Shown here: one piece after another, positions 18,679 through 31,081 of the stretch
Layout of the letters: every line of letters begins with the position of its first letter
Position numbering within the stretch: position 1 is the stretch's first letter
NCBI RefSeq assembly: GCF_003391115.1
Contig: NZ_QTJP01000001.1
Coordinates: forward strand, 558,001-622,000
Length of the DNA stretch: 64,000 bases
DNA from: Sphingomonas crusticola
GTDB lineage: Bacteria; Pseudomonadota; Alphaproteobacteria; Sphingomonadales; Sphingomonadaceae
Direction: 5' to 3'
The notes under the pieces: model-generated
What the model saw: the letters and a program-made list of their open reading frames with translations, nothing else
What the model was told of the DNA's origin: nothing
The model's database searches: none
Position numbers and translations under genes: made by a program

Positions 18679-19860
18679 TTAGCATGGGGCGGTGAGCGCC
18701 GCGATGAAAAAGCCGTCCGTGGCATCGTATGCGGGCGTCAAACGACGGCCGAGACCATGACGCCGGCCGGCGGAGAGCGGATCGGCGGGCGCCCAGCCCG
18801 GATTGACCGCGAGGAAGGCGTCGACCTGTGCCTTGCCTTCCTCGTCGAGCAGCGAACAGACCGCATAGACCAAACGGCCGCCCGGTTTGACCAAAGTGGC
18901 GCCGATCGCGAGTACCTGCGCCTGGGTCTCCCGCAGCCGATCGAGCCGCGCCGGCGTGAGGCGCCAGCGCGCCTCCGGATTGCGCCGCCACGTGCCAGTA
19001 CCCGAGCAGGGCGCGTCGATCAGCACAATGTCGGCGGCGGCGGCAAGGTCGCCCAGGCCCGCGCGTTCGCGGCCGGCATCGAGCAGGCGAAGCTGGATAT
19101 TATGCGCGCCGGCACGCTCGGCGCGCGCCGGCAAGCGCGATAGCCGCGCGCGGTCGACATCACAGGCGATCAGATGGCCCTCGCCGCGCATTGCCGCGGC
19201 CAGAGCAAGCGTCTTGCCGCCCGCTCCTGCGCACAGATCGACCACATTCGCTCCCGGCGTGGCGCCGCAGGCGGCGGCGATCAGCTGGCTGCCTTCGTCC
19301 TGCACCTCGATCCGGCCCTGATTGAAGGCCGGCAGGGTTTCGACATTGGTGCCCTCAGGCAGGCGTAGCGCATCGGGCGACAATGAGCCGGGCACCGCGT
19401 CAGGGAGCTCCACCATGATCGCATCGCGCGTCGCCTTGAGGCGATTGACGCGCAGATCGAGCGGCGCGCGTCCGAGCAAAGCGGGCAACTCGTCCGGCCC
19501 CAGCGTCCCCGCCAATTTGTCGACGAGCCAGGCGGGCGCGATGCCGGCCGGTGCGGCTATCTCACCGGGGGCGATCGGCGCCGGGCAATGCGGCGATCCG
19601 TCAAACAAAGCGAGCAGTTCGGGACGGTCCCGAGCAAGTCCGATCAGGGCGGCGCGCCCGCTTTCCGGCACCTCGCCCGCGCGGCGAATGGCGGCATAAG
19701 CCAGTTCGCGCACGGCCCGACGATCCTTCGACCCGGCATAACGCCGCGTCTTGAAATAGCGCGCGATCAGCGTGTCGGCGGCCGCCCCGCCGGATCGGGC
19801 GGCGAAGGTCACCTGATCGATGATGTCGATCGCGGCCTGGAGGCGGGCGGAGGGAGTCAT
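18679..19860 (-). CDS. RsmB/NOP family RNA (cytosine-5) methyltransferase
   Basis: This 393-residue protein has an N-terminal NusB-like helical part, reduced relative to E. coli RsmB, and a C-terminal SAM-dependent methyltransferase domain. Seen are [18 protein letters not shown] (SAM loop), [19 protein letters not shown] with one catalytic cysteine, and [13 protein letters not shown] with the second. These two cysteines define 5-methylcytosine RNA methyltransferases. The likely target is 16S rRNA, as for RsmB, but the exact cytosine cannot be told from sequence. It is transcribed downstream of guaB. Confidence 0.92.
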   Translation of the reverse strand: MTPSARLQAAIDIIDQVTFAARSGGAAADTLIARYFKTRRYAGSKDRRAVRELAYAAIRRAGEVPESGRAALIGLARDRPELLALFDGSPHCPAPIAPGEIAAPAGIAPAWLVDKLAGTLGPDELPALLGRAPLDLRVNRLKATRDAIMVELPDAVPGSLSPDALRLPEGTNVETLPAFNQGRIEVQDEGSQLIAAACGATPGANVVDLCAGAGGKTLALAAAMRGEGHLIACDVDRARLSRLPARAERAGAHNIQLRLLDAGRERAGLGDLAAAADIVLIDAPCSGTGTWRRNPEARWRLTPARLDRLRETQAQVLAIGATLVKPGGRLVYAVCSLLDEEGKAQVDAFLAVNPGWAPADPLSAGRRHGLGRRLTPAYDATDGFFIAALTAPC

Positions 19861-19883
19861 GCGAACCGACTGCCCTCCCCTGA

Positions 19884-19905
19884 CACCTCCCGCAAGCGGG
19901 AGGTG
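19884..19905. terminator. Strong hairpin between guaB and the methyltransferase gene
   Basis: CACCTCCCGC-AA-GCGGGAGGTG is a perfect 10-base-pair stem starting 6 bases past the guaB stop. The T-rich run (GGTTTTATT) lies on the plus-strand side, whereas guaB reads leftward, so for guaB it has no T-tract. It may be a 3'-end processing or stability hairpin, or a mobile palindrome, rather than a classical terminator. Confidence 0.5.
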
Positions 19906-19911
19906 GTTTTA

Positions 19912-22237
<2,326 letters not shown>

Positions 22238-22300
22238 GCGCGCATCTGTCCGAGCGGGCGGCGTGGCAAGTCGGGAAGGTGATGCTCATGGCGGCCGTGG

Positions 22301-25105
22301 CTATTGCAAGGTCGGGCTGTCCAGGTTGAGCTTGCTCAACGGTATCACGTCCGCCTTCACCCCTTTCGCCTGGAGCTTGGGCAGGAACTGGGCAGCATCA
22401 CCCACCACGATCACGCTCGCGGGCTTCGGGTCGATCAATTCCTGCGAGACGCTTCGAACCTGGTCGGGCGTCACTGCGTTGACCGCCGCCGAATAGCGCG
22501 CGATTTCCGCCAGCGGCACGTCTTCCAGCACGAGCCCGGCCGCGTAGCCGGCCAGGCCATCGGTCGTCTCGACCTGACGACCGAACGCACCGATCAGAGT
22601 GGCCTTGCGGGCATCGAGCTCGGCCGTGGGCACCAGCTCGCTGCCCATCAATGTCATCTGGCTGTTGATCAGGTCGATGACGTCGGGCACCGTCTCATTC
22701 TTGGTCTGGGTCGATGCCGCGAGCGGGCCCGGGGCACGGCGCGCCTGGAAGGAGGATCCGGCGCCGTAAGCCAGCCCCCGTTTGACGCGGATCTCCTGAT
22801 TGAGCCGCGCGCTGTAACCGCCGCCGAGCGCCTGTTCGGCCACGACCATCGGGTAATAACGCGGATCGTTGCGCGCAATCGTGACGCGCGCCAGCACCAC
22901 GGCGGCCTGCGGAGACTGCGGCATATCGATCACCAGCGTGCTCGGCGCAGCCGGGGCGCCGGGCGCAGGAGGAGGCGCTGGCGGCGTGTTGGGCTTGGCC
23001 CAACCCCCGAACAGACGTTCGGCCACTTGCTGTGCTTGATCGGGGCTGATGTCGCCGGCCATCACCAGGGTCGTCGTGTCCGGCCGCCAATGAATTCCGT
23101 AGCCGGCAACGACGTCGTCGCGACGGATCGCGCCGAGCGAGGCGGGCGTGCCATTGGCCGGCCTGCCGTACGGCCCGAGCCCATAGACGGCGCGCGACGA
23201 CACCATCGACGCGAGCTGGCCTGGTTCACTGTACGCCACCTTCAGGCCGTCAAGAGCCTGGCTACGCTCGCGCTCCAGTTCTTCCGGCTTGAAGGACGGA
23301 TGCATCGCGACATCCGCGAATACGTTCATGGCGGGTGTGAGCTGGTCCGACTTGACGGTCAGCGACAGGAACATGCCGTCGCGCACCGCATCGCCGCCAA
23401 TGGCACCGCCCAACGTCTCCACCTCGCGCACGATATCTGTCGCGGAGCGGGTCGCGGTACCCTTGGTGAGAAGGTCGGCGGTAAGCTCGGCGACGCCGCC
23501 GCGGCCAACCGGATCGGTCGAGGAGCCGCCGCCCGCAACCATATAGGCGGTGACGATCGGTAGCGCGTGCCGCTCGATCACGACCAGCCGCATGCCATTG
23601 GCAAGGCGACGCTCGACCGGGACCGGCAAGACGGGCGTCACCGGCGCACCCGGGGCGGGTGGCTGGACGCGCGCGTCGGCGCTGGCAGCCACCACGACCG
23701 GCACCTGCGGCGGAGCCACCAGCGGCGTCGTCGCGACCGTTGCCGCAACCGGCAGAGCGTCCGCCGCCGCGCCAGGGGCGGCCGGAAGATAGGTGATCGT
23801 CACCGCGCCATTGTCGGCCAGCAGCTTGCGCGCGACGCGCTGCACATCGGCGGCCGTGACCGCCTGAATCTGCGCGATGCGCTTATCGGCTGCATGCGGG
23901 TCCCGCTCGATGATGACGCTGGAAGCAAGCGTGCTCGCGCGCCCTTCGGCGGTTTCGCGCTCCTTGAGCGCCGAGGTCACGATCTGGTTCTTGACGCGCG
24001 TCAACTCGGCCGCCGCGACGGGCTTATCGCGGACCAGCGCGATCTCGCGGCGCAGCGCCGCTTCGACCGCTTCGGCAGTCTTGCCGCCGGCGACGATCGC
24101 ATAGGCGGAGAACATGCCGGGCCCCTTGCGCAGATCGGCCGAGACCCCGGCTTCCGCCGCGACCTGATCGCGATAGACCAGGGATTGATAGAAACGTGCG
24201 CTCTCGCCGCCCGAAAGTATTCCGTCCAACACGTTGATGACGGCGTGATCGGGATCGGTCGCGGGGGGAAGCTGCCAGCTCAGGATCACGGCGGGCAGCG
24301 GCGTATTGGGGGCATGCAGCGTGTAGCGACGGCCGGCCGCGCGCGCCGGCTCGTTCACGAAATTATGCGGGATCGCCCAGCTCGGGCGCGCGACGGCACC
24401 GAAATATTTGTCCACCCACCTGTTGAGATCGGCAGGGTTGAAATTGCCGGAAACGACCAGCACCGCATTGTCGGGCCGGTAATATTGCGCGTGGAAGGCG
24501 CGGACGTCCTCGACCGTGGCGGCATCAAGATCGGCGATGCTGCCGATCGGCGAGCGGGCATAGGAGCTGACGGCATAGCTCGCCGCCGGGAGGTTAAGGC
24601 GAAACAGGCTGTCATAGGGGCGGGCGGCGTCGCCCCGCAGCTCTTCCTTCACCACGTCGCGTTCGGCCAGGAAGGTCGGCTGATCGATCACCAACGCACC
24701 CATCCGCTCCGCCTCCGCCCAGATCAGACGTTCGAGATGATTGGCGGGCGCAACCTCGTGATATTCGGTGAAATCGTCATCGGTCGAGGCATTGTTGTTG
24801 CCCCCGACATCCTCCGTCAGCCGGTCCATCGTCTCGGCCGGCATGTTGCGCGTCGCCTTGAACATGAGATGTTCGAACAGATGCGCGAAACCAGACCGGC
24901 CGCGCGGATCGTCGCGACCGCCGACATCGTACCAGACCTGGACCGAAACGCTGGTGCCGCTCGCATCGGGCATGGCGAAGACGCGCAGGCCGTTGGGCAG
25001 GGTACGCTCGGTGAAGGAGAGCGGCGCGATCGTGGCGGGCGCCGCGAGAACGGGAGCGGTGACCAGAAGGGCGCTGGCGAGCGCGGCGAGCGAAACGAGG
25101 CGCAT
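22301..25105 (-). CDS. Two-domain M16 zinc metallopeptidase (pitrilysin family), secreted
   Basis: This 934-residue protein has a signal peptide (ALASALLVTAPVLA) and two M16 modules. The first carries the inverted zinc motif HLFEHLMFKATRN (HxxEH), with downstream acidic residues in LIWAEAERMGAL. The second, from about residue 500 after a proline-rich linker (QPPAPGAPVTPVLPVP), lacks HxxEH and is the usual inactive partner. Such periplasmic pairs degrade peptides. Length fits fused M16 proteins. It is upstream of the CitE-like gene on the same strand with about 60 bases between. Confidence 0.93.
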   Translation of the reverse strand: MRLVSLAALASALLVTAPVLAAPATIAPLSFTERTLPNGLRVFAMPDASGTSVSVQVWYDVGGRDDPRGRSGFAHLFEHLMFKATRNMPAETMDRLTEDVGGNNNASTDDDFTEYHEVAPANHLERLIWAEAERMGALVIDQPTFLAERDVVKEELRGDAARPYDSLFRLNLPAASYAVSSYARSPIGSIADLDAATVEDVRAFHAQYYRPDNAVLVVSGNFNPADLNRWVDKYFGAVARPSWAIPHNFVNEPARAAGRRYTLHAPNTPLPAVILSWQLPPATDPDHAVINVLDGILSGGESARFYQSLVYRDQVAAEAGVSADLRKGPGMFSAYAIVAGGKTAEAVEAALRREIALVRDKPVAAAELTRVKNQIVTSALKERETAEGRASTLASSVIIERDPHAADKRIAQIQAVTAADVQRVARKLLADNGAVTITYLPAAPGAAADALPVAATVATTPLVAPPQVPVVVAASADARVQPPAPGAPVTPVLPVPVERRLANGMRLVVIERHALPIVTAYMVAGGGSSTDPVGRGGVAELTADLLTKGTATRSATDIVREVETLGGAIGGDAVRDGMFLSLTVKSDQLTPAMNVFADVAMHPSFKPEELERERSQALDGLKVAYSEPGQLASMVSSRAVYGLGPYGRPANGTPASLGAIRRDDVVAGYGIHWRPDTTTLVMAGDISPDQAQQVAERLFGGWAKPNTPPAPPPAPGAPAAPSTLVIDMPQSPQAAVVLARVTIARNDPRYYPMVVAEQALGGGYSARLNQEIRVKRGLAYGAGSSFQARRAPGPLAASTQTKNETVPDVIDLINSQMTLMGSELVPTAELDARKATLIGAFGRQVETTDGLAGYAAGLVLEDVPLAEIARYSAAVNAVTPDQVRSVSQELIDPKPASVIVVGDAAQFLPKLQAKGVKADVIPLSKLNLDSPTLQ

Positions 25106-25182
25106 GGATGCTCCTGACAGATGATCGCGCTTCGTGCGCCTAAGCTGCGGGGAAGAAAAGAGGCTTGGCGGCCGGCAACCAC

Positions 25183-26685
25183 TCAGCCGGCATAGTCGTC
25201 CGCCAAGTCGCTGAACTTGGTGATGCGATTTTCAAACTTGAGCTTCACCTTGCCGGTCGCGCCATGGCGCTGCTTGGCGATGATCAGTTCGCACAAACCG
25301 AAGGCGCGTTCCATATCGCGCATCCATTGGTCATGCGCCTCGAACGACTTGGCATCGTCGCCCTCGCCCGGCCGTTTCGGCTCGCGCGCCGCGACATAAT
25401 ATTCCTCGCGATAGACGAACAGCACGATGTCGGCGTCCTGCTCGATCGACCCGGATTCGCGCAGATCCGACAATTGCGGCCGTTTGTCCTCGCGGCTTTC
25501 GACCGCGCGGCTGAGCTGGGACAAAGCCATCACCGGCACCGACAATTCCTTGGCGAGCTGTTTCAGGCCGCGGCTGATCTCGGAAATCTCCTGGACGCGG
25601 TTTTCGCCGGAATTCTTGCCCGAACCCTGCAGCAGCTGGAGGTAATCGACCACGATCATGCCGATCCCGCGCTGGCGCTTGAGCCGGCGCGCGCGGGTGC
25701 GCAGTGCCGCGATCGTCAGGCCGGGCGTATCGTCGATGTACAGCGGGAGATTCTCCAGCTCGGCGGCAGCGCGGGCAAGGTTGCGGAAATCCTGCTGGCT
25801 GATCTTGCCCATGCGCAGATTTTCGGAGCTGATCCCCGAATTCTCCGACAGGATGCGCGTCGCCAGCTGATCCGCCGACATTTCGAGGCTGAAGAAGGCG
25901 ACCGCCGCACCGACCGACTTCTCGTCGGGAATGCCATCCTCGCGGTCGCGCGTCAGCCGGCGCGCGGCGTTGAAGGCGATGTTCGTGGCAAGCGAGGTCT
26001 TGCCCATGCCCGGGCGGCCAGCGAGGATGATCAGATCGGACGGGTGGAGGCCGCCCATCTTCGAGTTGACGCTGTCGAGCCCGGTCGTGACGCCCGAGAC
26101 GTGCCCGCCCGAATTGAGCGCGCGCTCGGCCTGTTCGACGGCGAGTTTGGTCGCCTGGCCGAACGTCTTGACCGAACCCTGCTCGCCGCCCTCTTCCGCC
26201 ACGCGGTAGAGCGCGACTTCGGCCTCCTCGATCTGGTTTTTCGGATCGACCGATTCGGACGTGTCGACCGCTTTCTCGACCATGTCGCGGCCAACGCCGA
26301 TCAGCGCCCGCAGCAGAGCGAGATCATAGACCTGCGCGGCAAAATCGCGCGCGCCGATCAGGGCAGCGCCGGATCCGGTAAGCTGCGCCAGGTAGGACGG
26401 GCCGCCCAGTTCCTTAAGCTCGATGTCGGCTTCGAACATCGGCCGCAACGTGACCGGATTGGCGACCATATTGCGGTCGGTCATGCGCAGGATCGCTTCG
26501 TAGATCCGGCCATGCACCGGCTCGAAGAAATGTTCGGGGCGCAATTTGAGCTGGACGTCCTCCACCAGCCGGTTGTCGATCATGAGCGCGCCCAGCAGCG
26601 CCGCTTCCGCTTCGACATTCTGCGGAAGCGCCGGCGGTCCGCCTTCAGGCGGCTGCGTGGTCACTAATCTGATCGGTTCGGCCAT
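25183..26685 (-). CDS. dnaB: Replicative DNA helicase DnaB
   Basis: DnaB is the hexameric 5'-3' helicase of the replication fork. The 500-residue protein has the helical N-terminal domain starting PQNVEAEAALLGALMIDN and a RecA-like C-terminal domain with Walker A LAGRPGMGKTSLATNIAF, Walker B MIVVDYLQLLQG, and the arginine-finger region near the end. ATG 26685 is chosen because the residues after it match the DnaB N-terminus; the upstream in-frame extension to 26910 lies in the divergent UPF0262 gene. No intein is present. Confidence 0.97.
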   Translation of the reverse strand: MAEPIRLVTTQPPEGGPPALPQNVEAEAALLGALMIDNRLVEDVQLKLRPEHFFEPVHGRIYEAILRMTDRNMVANPVTLRPMFEADIELKELGGPSYLAQLTGSGAALIGARDFAAQVYDLALLRALIGVGRDMVEKAVDTSESVDPKNQIEEAEVALYRVAEEGGEQGSVKTFGQATKLAVEQAERALNSGGHVSGVTTGLDSVNSKMGGLHPSDLIILAGRPGMGKTSLATNIAFNAARRLTRDREDGIPDEKSVGAAVAFFSLEMSADQLATRILSENSGISSENLRMGKISQQDFRNLARAAAELENLPLYIDDTPGLTIAALRTRARRLKRQRGIGMIVVDYLQLLQGSGKNSGENRVQEISEISRGLKQLAKELSVPVMALSQLSRAVESREDKRPQLSDLRESGSIEQDADIVLFVYREEYYVAAREPKRPGEGDDAKSFEAHDQWMRDMERAFGLCELIIAKQRHGATGKVKLKFENRITKFSDLADDYAG

Positions 26686-26797
26686 AGGCTGATCAATGAT
26701 GCAAAACGCGTCGCGCTGCCATGATTCTTCGGCCTGTGGATAACGGTAAAGGCGGGCATGTTTTGCCAAGCTGGGGGAGCGGCGATAAGCGGGGCGC

Positions 26798-27283
26798 ATG
26801 GCGGACCCGCGCATCATTGCGATCGAACTGGACGACGACACCTTCCCGACGCGCGCGATCGAGATCGACCGCGAGCGCCAGGTTGCGATCCACGATTTGC
26901 TGGCCGGCAATCGCTTCGAACCCCGTCGGCCGATCGAACGGGGGTTTCACGGCCCCTATCGGGTGGGCCTGCGCGTCGAGGAAGGGCGGCTTGCGATCGA
27001 TATCGCGGACGCCGACAAGCAGCCGCTGGAGACGATCAAGCTTGGGCTCACCCGCTTTCGGCGGCCGATCAAAGATTATTTTGCGATCTGCGAGAGCTAT
27101 TTCCAGGCGCTCGGCCAGCAGGCGCAGCCGGCGCAGATCGAGACGATCGACATGGCCCGGCGGGCTATCCACAATGGCGGCGCCGAACTTTTGGTGGATT
27201 GTCTGGAGAATAAGGTGGCGATCGATTTCGAAACCGCGCGACGCCTGTTCACGTTGATCACGGCGCTGCACATTCGTGGCTGA
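26798..27283 (+). CDS. UPF0262 family protein
   Basis: This 161-residue protein matches the UPF0262 family of alphaproteobacteria as I remember it. Diagnostic stretches are IIAIELDDDTFPTRAIEIDR, the central GFHGPYRVGLRVEEGRLAID, and KDYFAICESYFQA followed by IETIDMARRAIHNGGAELL. Its biochemical role is unknown. It is divergent from dnaB and its last 8 bases overlap the start of cdd. Conserved placement near replication and nucleotide genes hints at a housekeeping role. Confidence 0.85.
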   Translation: MADPRIIAIELDDDTFPTRAIEIDRERQVAIHDLLAGNRFEPRRPIERGFHGPYRVGLRVEEGRLAIDIADADKQPLETIKLGLTRFRRPIKDYFAICESYFQALGQQAQPAQIETIDMARRAIHNGGAELLVDCLENKVAIDFETARRLFTLITALHIRG

Positions 27284-27740
27284 GGTACCGATCGAGGATG
27301 TCGCCGGCCGCGTGCTGATCGACCATGCGCTGGATGCCGCGAAGAACGCGCATGCGCCTTATTCCAGATTTGCGGTCGGCGCCGCTTTGCTGCTGGACGA
27401 TGGGACGATCATCCCCGGCACCAATTTCGAGAATGCGAGCTATGGCCTGTCGCTATGCGCCGAGACAGTGGCGTTGGCCGCGGCCAATGTCGCCGGGCGG
27501 CTCAAGCACGTGGTGGCGATCGGCATCGTCGGCGGCGCCATGACCGCGACGGGCATCGAGGGCGAAACCCCCATCTATCCGTGCGGCCGCTGCCGCCAGA
27601 TTCTCAACGAGGCCGCCGACATGGGGCGCCGCGATATCATCATCTATTGCGGCTCGGCCGACGGGGCCGTCATGCGGCGCCATCTCCTGTCGGAACTGCT
27701 TCCGTTCGCGTTCGGCCCCGGCGATCTGGGAATTAGCTGA
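27276..27740 (+). CDS. cdd: Cytidine deaminase
   Basis: Cdd hydrolyses cytidine and deoxycytidine to uridine forms in pyrimidine salvage. The 154-residue protein has PYSRFAVGAALLLDDG, the proton-shuttle region NASYGLSLCAETVAL (CAE motif: zinc cysteine and catalytic glutamate), and the second zinc site YPCGRCRQILNE (PCxxC). It is the short tetrameric type. GTG 27276 overlaps the UPF0262 gene by 8 bases, which implies coupling. Confidence 0.96.
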   Translation: MAEVPIEDVAGRVLIDHALDAAKNAHAPYSRFAVGAALLLDDGTIIPGTNFENASYGLSLCAETVALAAANVAGRLKHVVAIGIVGGAMTATGIEGETPIYPCGRCRQILNEAADMGRRDIIIYCGSADGAVMRRHLLSELLPFAFGPGDLGIS

Positions 27741-27767
27741 CGTCGCGGATCTTGCGGGCCGCCAACC

Positions 27768-28631
27768 TCAACGAGCCGACGCGCCCTGCTCCTGCCTCAA
27801 GTCCGCCTCGAACTGCGCGCGCGCATCGCCGACCAGCTTGGGCAGGAGGTTTCGGTCGATGAAAGCCTCCGGCGATTCGTCCCGGCGCCGGGCGGCCCGG
27901 CCGAGCACGTCGGAAAGCTCCGGATGTGCGGTCAGCACGACGTCGGCCTTCATCGCCCCAAGGCGGGCGAAGGTCAGGCGATAATCGGCGACGATGCCCG
28001 GATAGCCCTTGTTGCCGATCAATTTGTTGCCCGCCGTGGTGATGCTGCATGGGAAAACGACTGCGAGGCGGCGCCCCTTGTCCTGAACAATGGTGCTCCA
28101 ACTCGTGCAACCCGGTGTATGCCCCGGCGTCAGCGTCGCCTTCAACGCGATCGGCCCAAGCCGAACGACCTGGCCGTTGCTCACCAGCCCATCGACCTTC
28201 ACCGGCGGAAAATCGGGAAGATCGTTGCTGTTCTCCACCCGGATATGGCCGCTCTCCAGGATTGGGCGGTCGGCGGCGCTGGCGAGCAATTTGGCGCCGC
28301 TGTCGCGCTTGAGCGCAGCCAGCCCCGCGGCGTGATCGAAATGCGCATGGGTGTTGAGCAATAGCTTCACGTCACGGACGCGGAAGCCAAGCTTGGCGAT
28401 GTTGCGTTCGATCGCAGGCACATTCTGGGCCATGGTGCCGTCGATCAAGATATTACCGTGCGGCGAAACGAGCAGATAGGCTGCCAGCCCCTTGCTGCCG
28501 ACATAATAGACGTTGCCGACGACGTGAAATGGCTCGGTCGGCTCATGCCATGCGGAAGGCCAATCCGCCTGCGCCGCCCCCGCCACCGTGAGCATTCCCC
28601 CAATCGCAATCGCAACCCCGATCCCGCGCAT
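27768..28631 (-). CDS. Subclass B3 metallo-beta-lactamase-like hydrolase
   Basis: This 287-residue protein has a signal peptide ending GAAQA and an MBL fold. Zinc ligands seen are HAHFDH in [14 protein letters not shown] (H116, H118, D120, H121 in BBL numbering), H196 in [11 protein letters not shown], and a candidate H263 in VLTAHPEL. The absence of the subclass B1 cysteine ligand, together with [20 protein letters not shown], points to subclass B3. Periplasmic beta-lactam hydrolysis is predicted by family but unproven here. It is convergent with cdd and divergent from dcd. Confidence 0.88.
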   Translation of the reverse strand: MRGIGVAIAIGGMLTVAGAAQADWPSAWHEPTEPFHVVGNVYYVGSKGLAAYLLVSPHGNILIDGTMAQNVPAIERNIAKLGFRVRDVKLLLNTHAHFDHAAGLAALKRDSGAKLLASAADRPILESGHIRVENSNDLPDFPPVKVDGLVSNGQVVRLGPIALKATLTPGHTPGCTSWSTIVQDKGRRLAVVFPCSITTAGNKLIGNKGYPGIVADYRLTFARLGAMKADVVLTAHPELSDVLGRAARRRDESPEAFIDRNLLPKLVGDARAQFEADLRQEQGASAR

Positions 28632-28702
28632 CTCGCTCCCCTTGCCCTTGGCCGCCTTTCCGGCAAAAGCCCTGTACCGTCTTAATCGCAGCGAGCGCCT
28701 TT

Positions 28703-29257
28703 ATGTCCATCCAATCCGACCGCTGGATCCGCGAGCAGGCGCATAATCATGCCATGATCGAACCGTTCGTGGAGGCCCAGCGGCGCGATGGCTGCATCAG
28801 CTACGGCCTGTCGTCCTACGGTTACGACGCGCGTGTTTCGGACGAGTTCAAGATATTCACCAATGTCGACAATGCGTTGGTCGATCCGAAGGACTTCGCT
28901 CACAACAGCTTCGTCGACCGCAAGACACAAGTGTGCATCATCCCGCCCAACAGTTTCGCGCTCGCGCGCACGGTCGAATATTTCCGGGTGCCGCGCGACG
29001 TGCTCGTCATCTGCCTCGGCAAATCGACCTATGCACGCTGCGGCATCATCGTGAACGTGACGCCGCTGGAGCCCGGTTGGGAGGGACATGTGACGCTCGA
29101 ATTCTCGAACACCACGCCCTTGCCGGCGAAAATCTATGCCAATGAAGGCGCCTGCCAGTTCCTGTTCCTCAAGGGCAATGAGCCGTGCGAGGTGAGCTAT
29201 GCCGACCGGGCGGGGAAATATATGTCGCAGACCGGCGTGACGCTGCCACGGCTATGA
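28703..29257 (+). CDS. dcd: dCTP deaminase
   Basis: Dcd deaminates dCTP to dUTP, feeding thymidylate synthesis. The 184-residue protein has [20 protein letters not shown], the [20 protein letters not shown] block and the catalytic-glutamate region [40 protein letters not shown] binds the triphosphate. The length is that of the mono-functional enzyme. Its stop overlaps the start of the phosphatase gene (ATGA). Confidence 0.97.
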   Translation: MSIQSDRWIREQAHNHAMIEPFVEAQRRDGCISYGLSSYGYDARVSDEFKIFTNVDNALVDPKDFAHNSFVDRKTQVCIIPPNSFALARTVEYFRVPRDVLVICLGKSTYARCGIIVNVTPLEPGWEGHVTLEFSNTTPLPAKIYANEGACQFLFLKGNEPCEVSYADRAGKYMSQTGVTLPRL

Positions 29258-30042
29258 TGATGAAGCAGTTCACCGTACCCGCGCTGGCAGCGTTTGCGGG
29301 GCTGGCGATCGCGGCCACGCCCGTGCCCGGCTATCTCGATCAGGTGTTCGATCTCACGACGATCGTGCCCCCCGCCCCGGTCAAGGGCGACATACGCTAC
29401 GCGGCCGACCGCAGGGTATTCAAGGCGACGCGGGCGATGCTCGATACGCCGCGCGGCCGACTCGCCACGGATGATGTCCCCTCGTCCGTGATCGAGGTCG
29501 AGAAGGATTTCAGCTGCGCCGCGGGAACGACATTGTCGCCGGAGGCGACGCCGGCCACGCATCGCCTGCTCGTTGCCGCCAATGCCGATACCGCGCGTGC
29601 CAACAATGCCGCCAAGGATCATTGGAAGCGGCTCCGCCCCTTCCTGATCGACAAGGGGCCGACCTGTGAGTCGAAGGAGGATCTGGCCAAAAGCTATGAT
29701 TACCCATCGGGCCATACGACACGCGGCTGGACGTTCGGGCTAATCCTGTCCGAGCTCGAGCCGGACCGCGCGACGCCGATCCTGATCCGGGCACGCGCCT
29801 ATGGCGAAAGTCGCATCGTCTGCGGCGCCCACAATATGAGCGCTGTCGATGCAGGCCGCACTGGCGCCTCAGCGACGATGCAGGCGATCCGCGCGACGGC
29901 CGCCTATCAGGCGGATCTCGTCGCAGCTCGCCGGGAATTGGTGGCGGCGCGCGCCAATCCGGCCTTGGCGCCCGAAGCCGGAGCCTGCTCGACCGAGATG
30001 GCGCTCAGCACCCCCTCAGTGCTCACGGGGCTGAGAAAATAG
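29254..30042 (+). CDS. Secreted class A acid phosphatase (PAP2 superfamily)
   Basis: This 262-residue protein has a signal peptide ([17 protein letters not shown]) and the three PAP2/class A non-specific acid phosphatase motifs: KDHWKRLRP (KX6RP), PSGHTTRG with the acid-base histidine, and [17 protein letters not shown] with the phosphohistidine. It likely hydrolyses nucleotides or other phosphomonoesters in the periplasm. ATG 29254 overlaps the dcd stop, so an exported enzyme is coupled to a cytoplasmic one. The gene is convergent with the GH5 gene. Confidence 0.92.
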   Translation: MMMKQFTVPALAAFAGLAIAATPVPGYLDQVFDLTTIVPPAPVKGDIRYAADRRVFKATRAMLDTPRGRLATDDVPSSVIEVEKDFSCAAGTTLSPEATPATHRLLVAANADTARANNAAKDHWKRLRPFLIDKGPTCESKEDLAKSYDYPSGHTTRGWTFGLILSELEPDRATPILIRARAYGESRIVCGAHNMSAVDAGRTGASATMQAIRATAAYQADLVAARRELVAARANPALAPEAGACSTEMALSTPSVLTGLRK

Positions 30043-30056
30043 TCATGAAAAAGCGT

Positions 30057-31070
30057 TCATCCCTTGCCGGGGATGAGCGCGCCGAGGATGGGACGAACCC
30101 ATTCGTCTTTCTTCATGTCCCAGACGATGAAGTCGCTGTCGAACTGCCAATAGGCCCAGGCAAAGCCGTGCCGTTCGGCCGAGCGGGCGACCGCGCTCGT
30201 CCACGCCACGCGCGAATTCATGTCTCCGCCCTCGCGTGCACCGAATTCGCCCAGCAGGATCGGCCGGTCGTGCGCCTTCGACCAGGCCGCAACCGTGTCG
30301 AAATCTTGATCGACCCGCGCACGCTCCTCCGGTGTACAGCAGGTCACGCCCGAGACATTGGCGAACTCGGGGACCCAGCTCGCGCCCTGGTGGGTGAAGC
30401 GCATCGGATCGTAATAATGAAAGGTTACGATGATGCGCCGGTCTTTCTCCGGCAGCTTCAGCGTATCGAGCTGATGAAAGTTGTTCCACTGGGTCGGCCC
30501 GATCACCAGCGTACGGGTGGGGTTGGTGGTACGCACCAGGGGAATCAACTCGCCCAGCATGGCATTCCATTTTGCCGCATCGAGCGGCGCGTGGGGTTCG
30601 TTCAAAAGCTCGAACAGGACATTGTCGCCGCGCTTGCGCAGGTGACGCGCCACCTGGGTCCAGAAGGCGATCAGCTTTGCATGGCAATCGTCCGGACGCT
30701 CGCTGCACAGATTGAAATCATGTTCGTCGACAATCACGTTGAGCCCGGCTTTCGTGGCACCGCTAATTGCCCAATCCAGCGTGCCGAGCCATTTGTCATC
30801 GAGCCGGTTGTGCGCGTCCATATGCGCGAACGACTGGAGCACGATCCGCACCGTCGAGAAGCCCGCGTCCCGGATCTTCTGGAAATGGTAGGCCTTGAAG
30901 CGACCTTGCCGGAAATCCTTCCACAGCGGATCGTAACCGATGATGTTGACCCCACGCCCCAAGGTGCGGTTCTGGTCCCAGGCGGAAGGTGCGGGAGGCG
31001 CGGCTTGCGCGGGGCTCATCCCCGCGGCGGCGAGTAGCAACCCGGCCAGCAAGCTCCACATCCTCCGCAT
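30057..31070 (-). CDS. Glycoside hydrolase family 5 (cellulase-like), secreted
   Basis: This 337-residue protein has a signal peptide ending SPAQA and a GH5 TIM barrel. The acid-base glutamate lies in VLFELLNEPHAPLD (NEP), and the nucleophile in ILLGEFGAREGGD. The histidine and tyrosine of IVTFHYYDPMRFTHQGA line the substrate cleft. It probably cleaves beta-glucans or related glycans in the periplasm or outside the cell; the exact substrate is not predictable. A CC pair near residue 240 may form a disulfide. It follows the RNase R gene on the same strand after 11 bases. Confidence 0.92.
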   Translation of the reverse strand: MRRMWSLLAGLLLAAAGMSPAQAAPPAPSAWDQNRTLGRGVNIIGYDPLWKDFRQGRFKAYHFQKIRDAGFSTVRIVLQSFAHMDAHNRLDDKWLGTLDWAISGATKAGLNVIVDEHDFNLCSERPDDCHAKLIAFWTQVARHLRKRGDNVLFELLNEPHAPLDAAKWNAMLGELIPLVRTTNPTRTLVIGPTQWNNFHQLDTLKLPEKDRRIIVTFHYYDPMRFTHQGASWVPEFANVSGVTCCTPEERARVDQDFDTVAAWSKAHDRPILLGEFGAREGGDMNSRVAWTSAVARSAERHGFAWAYWQFDSDFIVWDMKKDEWVRPILGALIPGKG

Positions 31071-31081
31071 AACGCTCTCCC

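Noticed and set aside
19884-19905. Classical rho-independent terminator for guaB
   Set aside because: The T-run lies on the wrong side for a leftward gene; kept only as a hairpin of unclear role.
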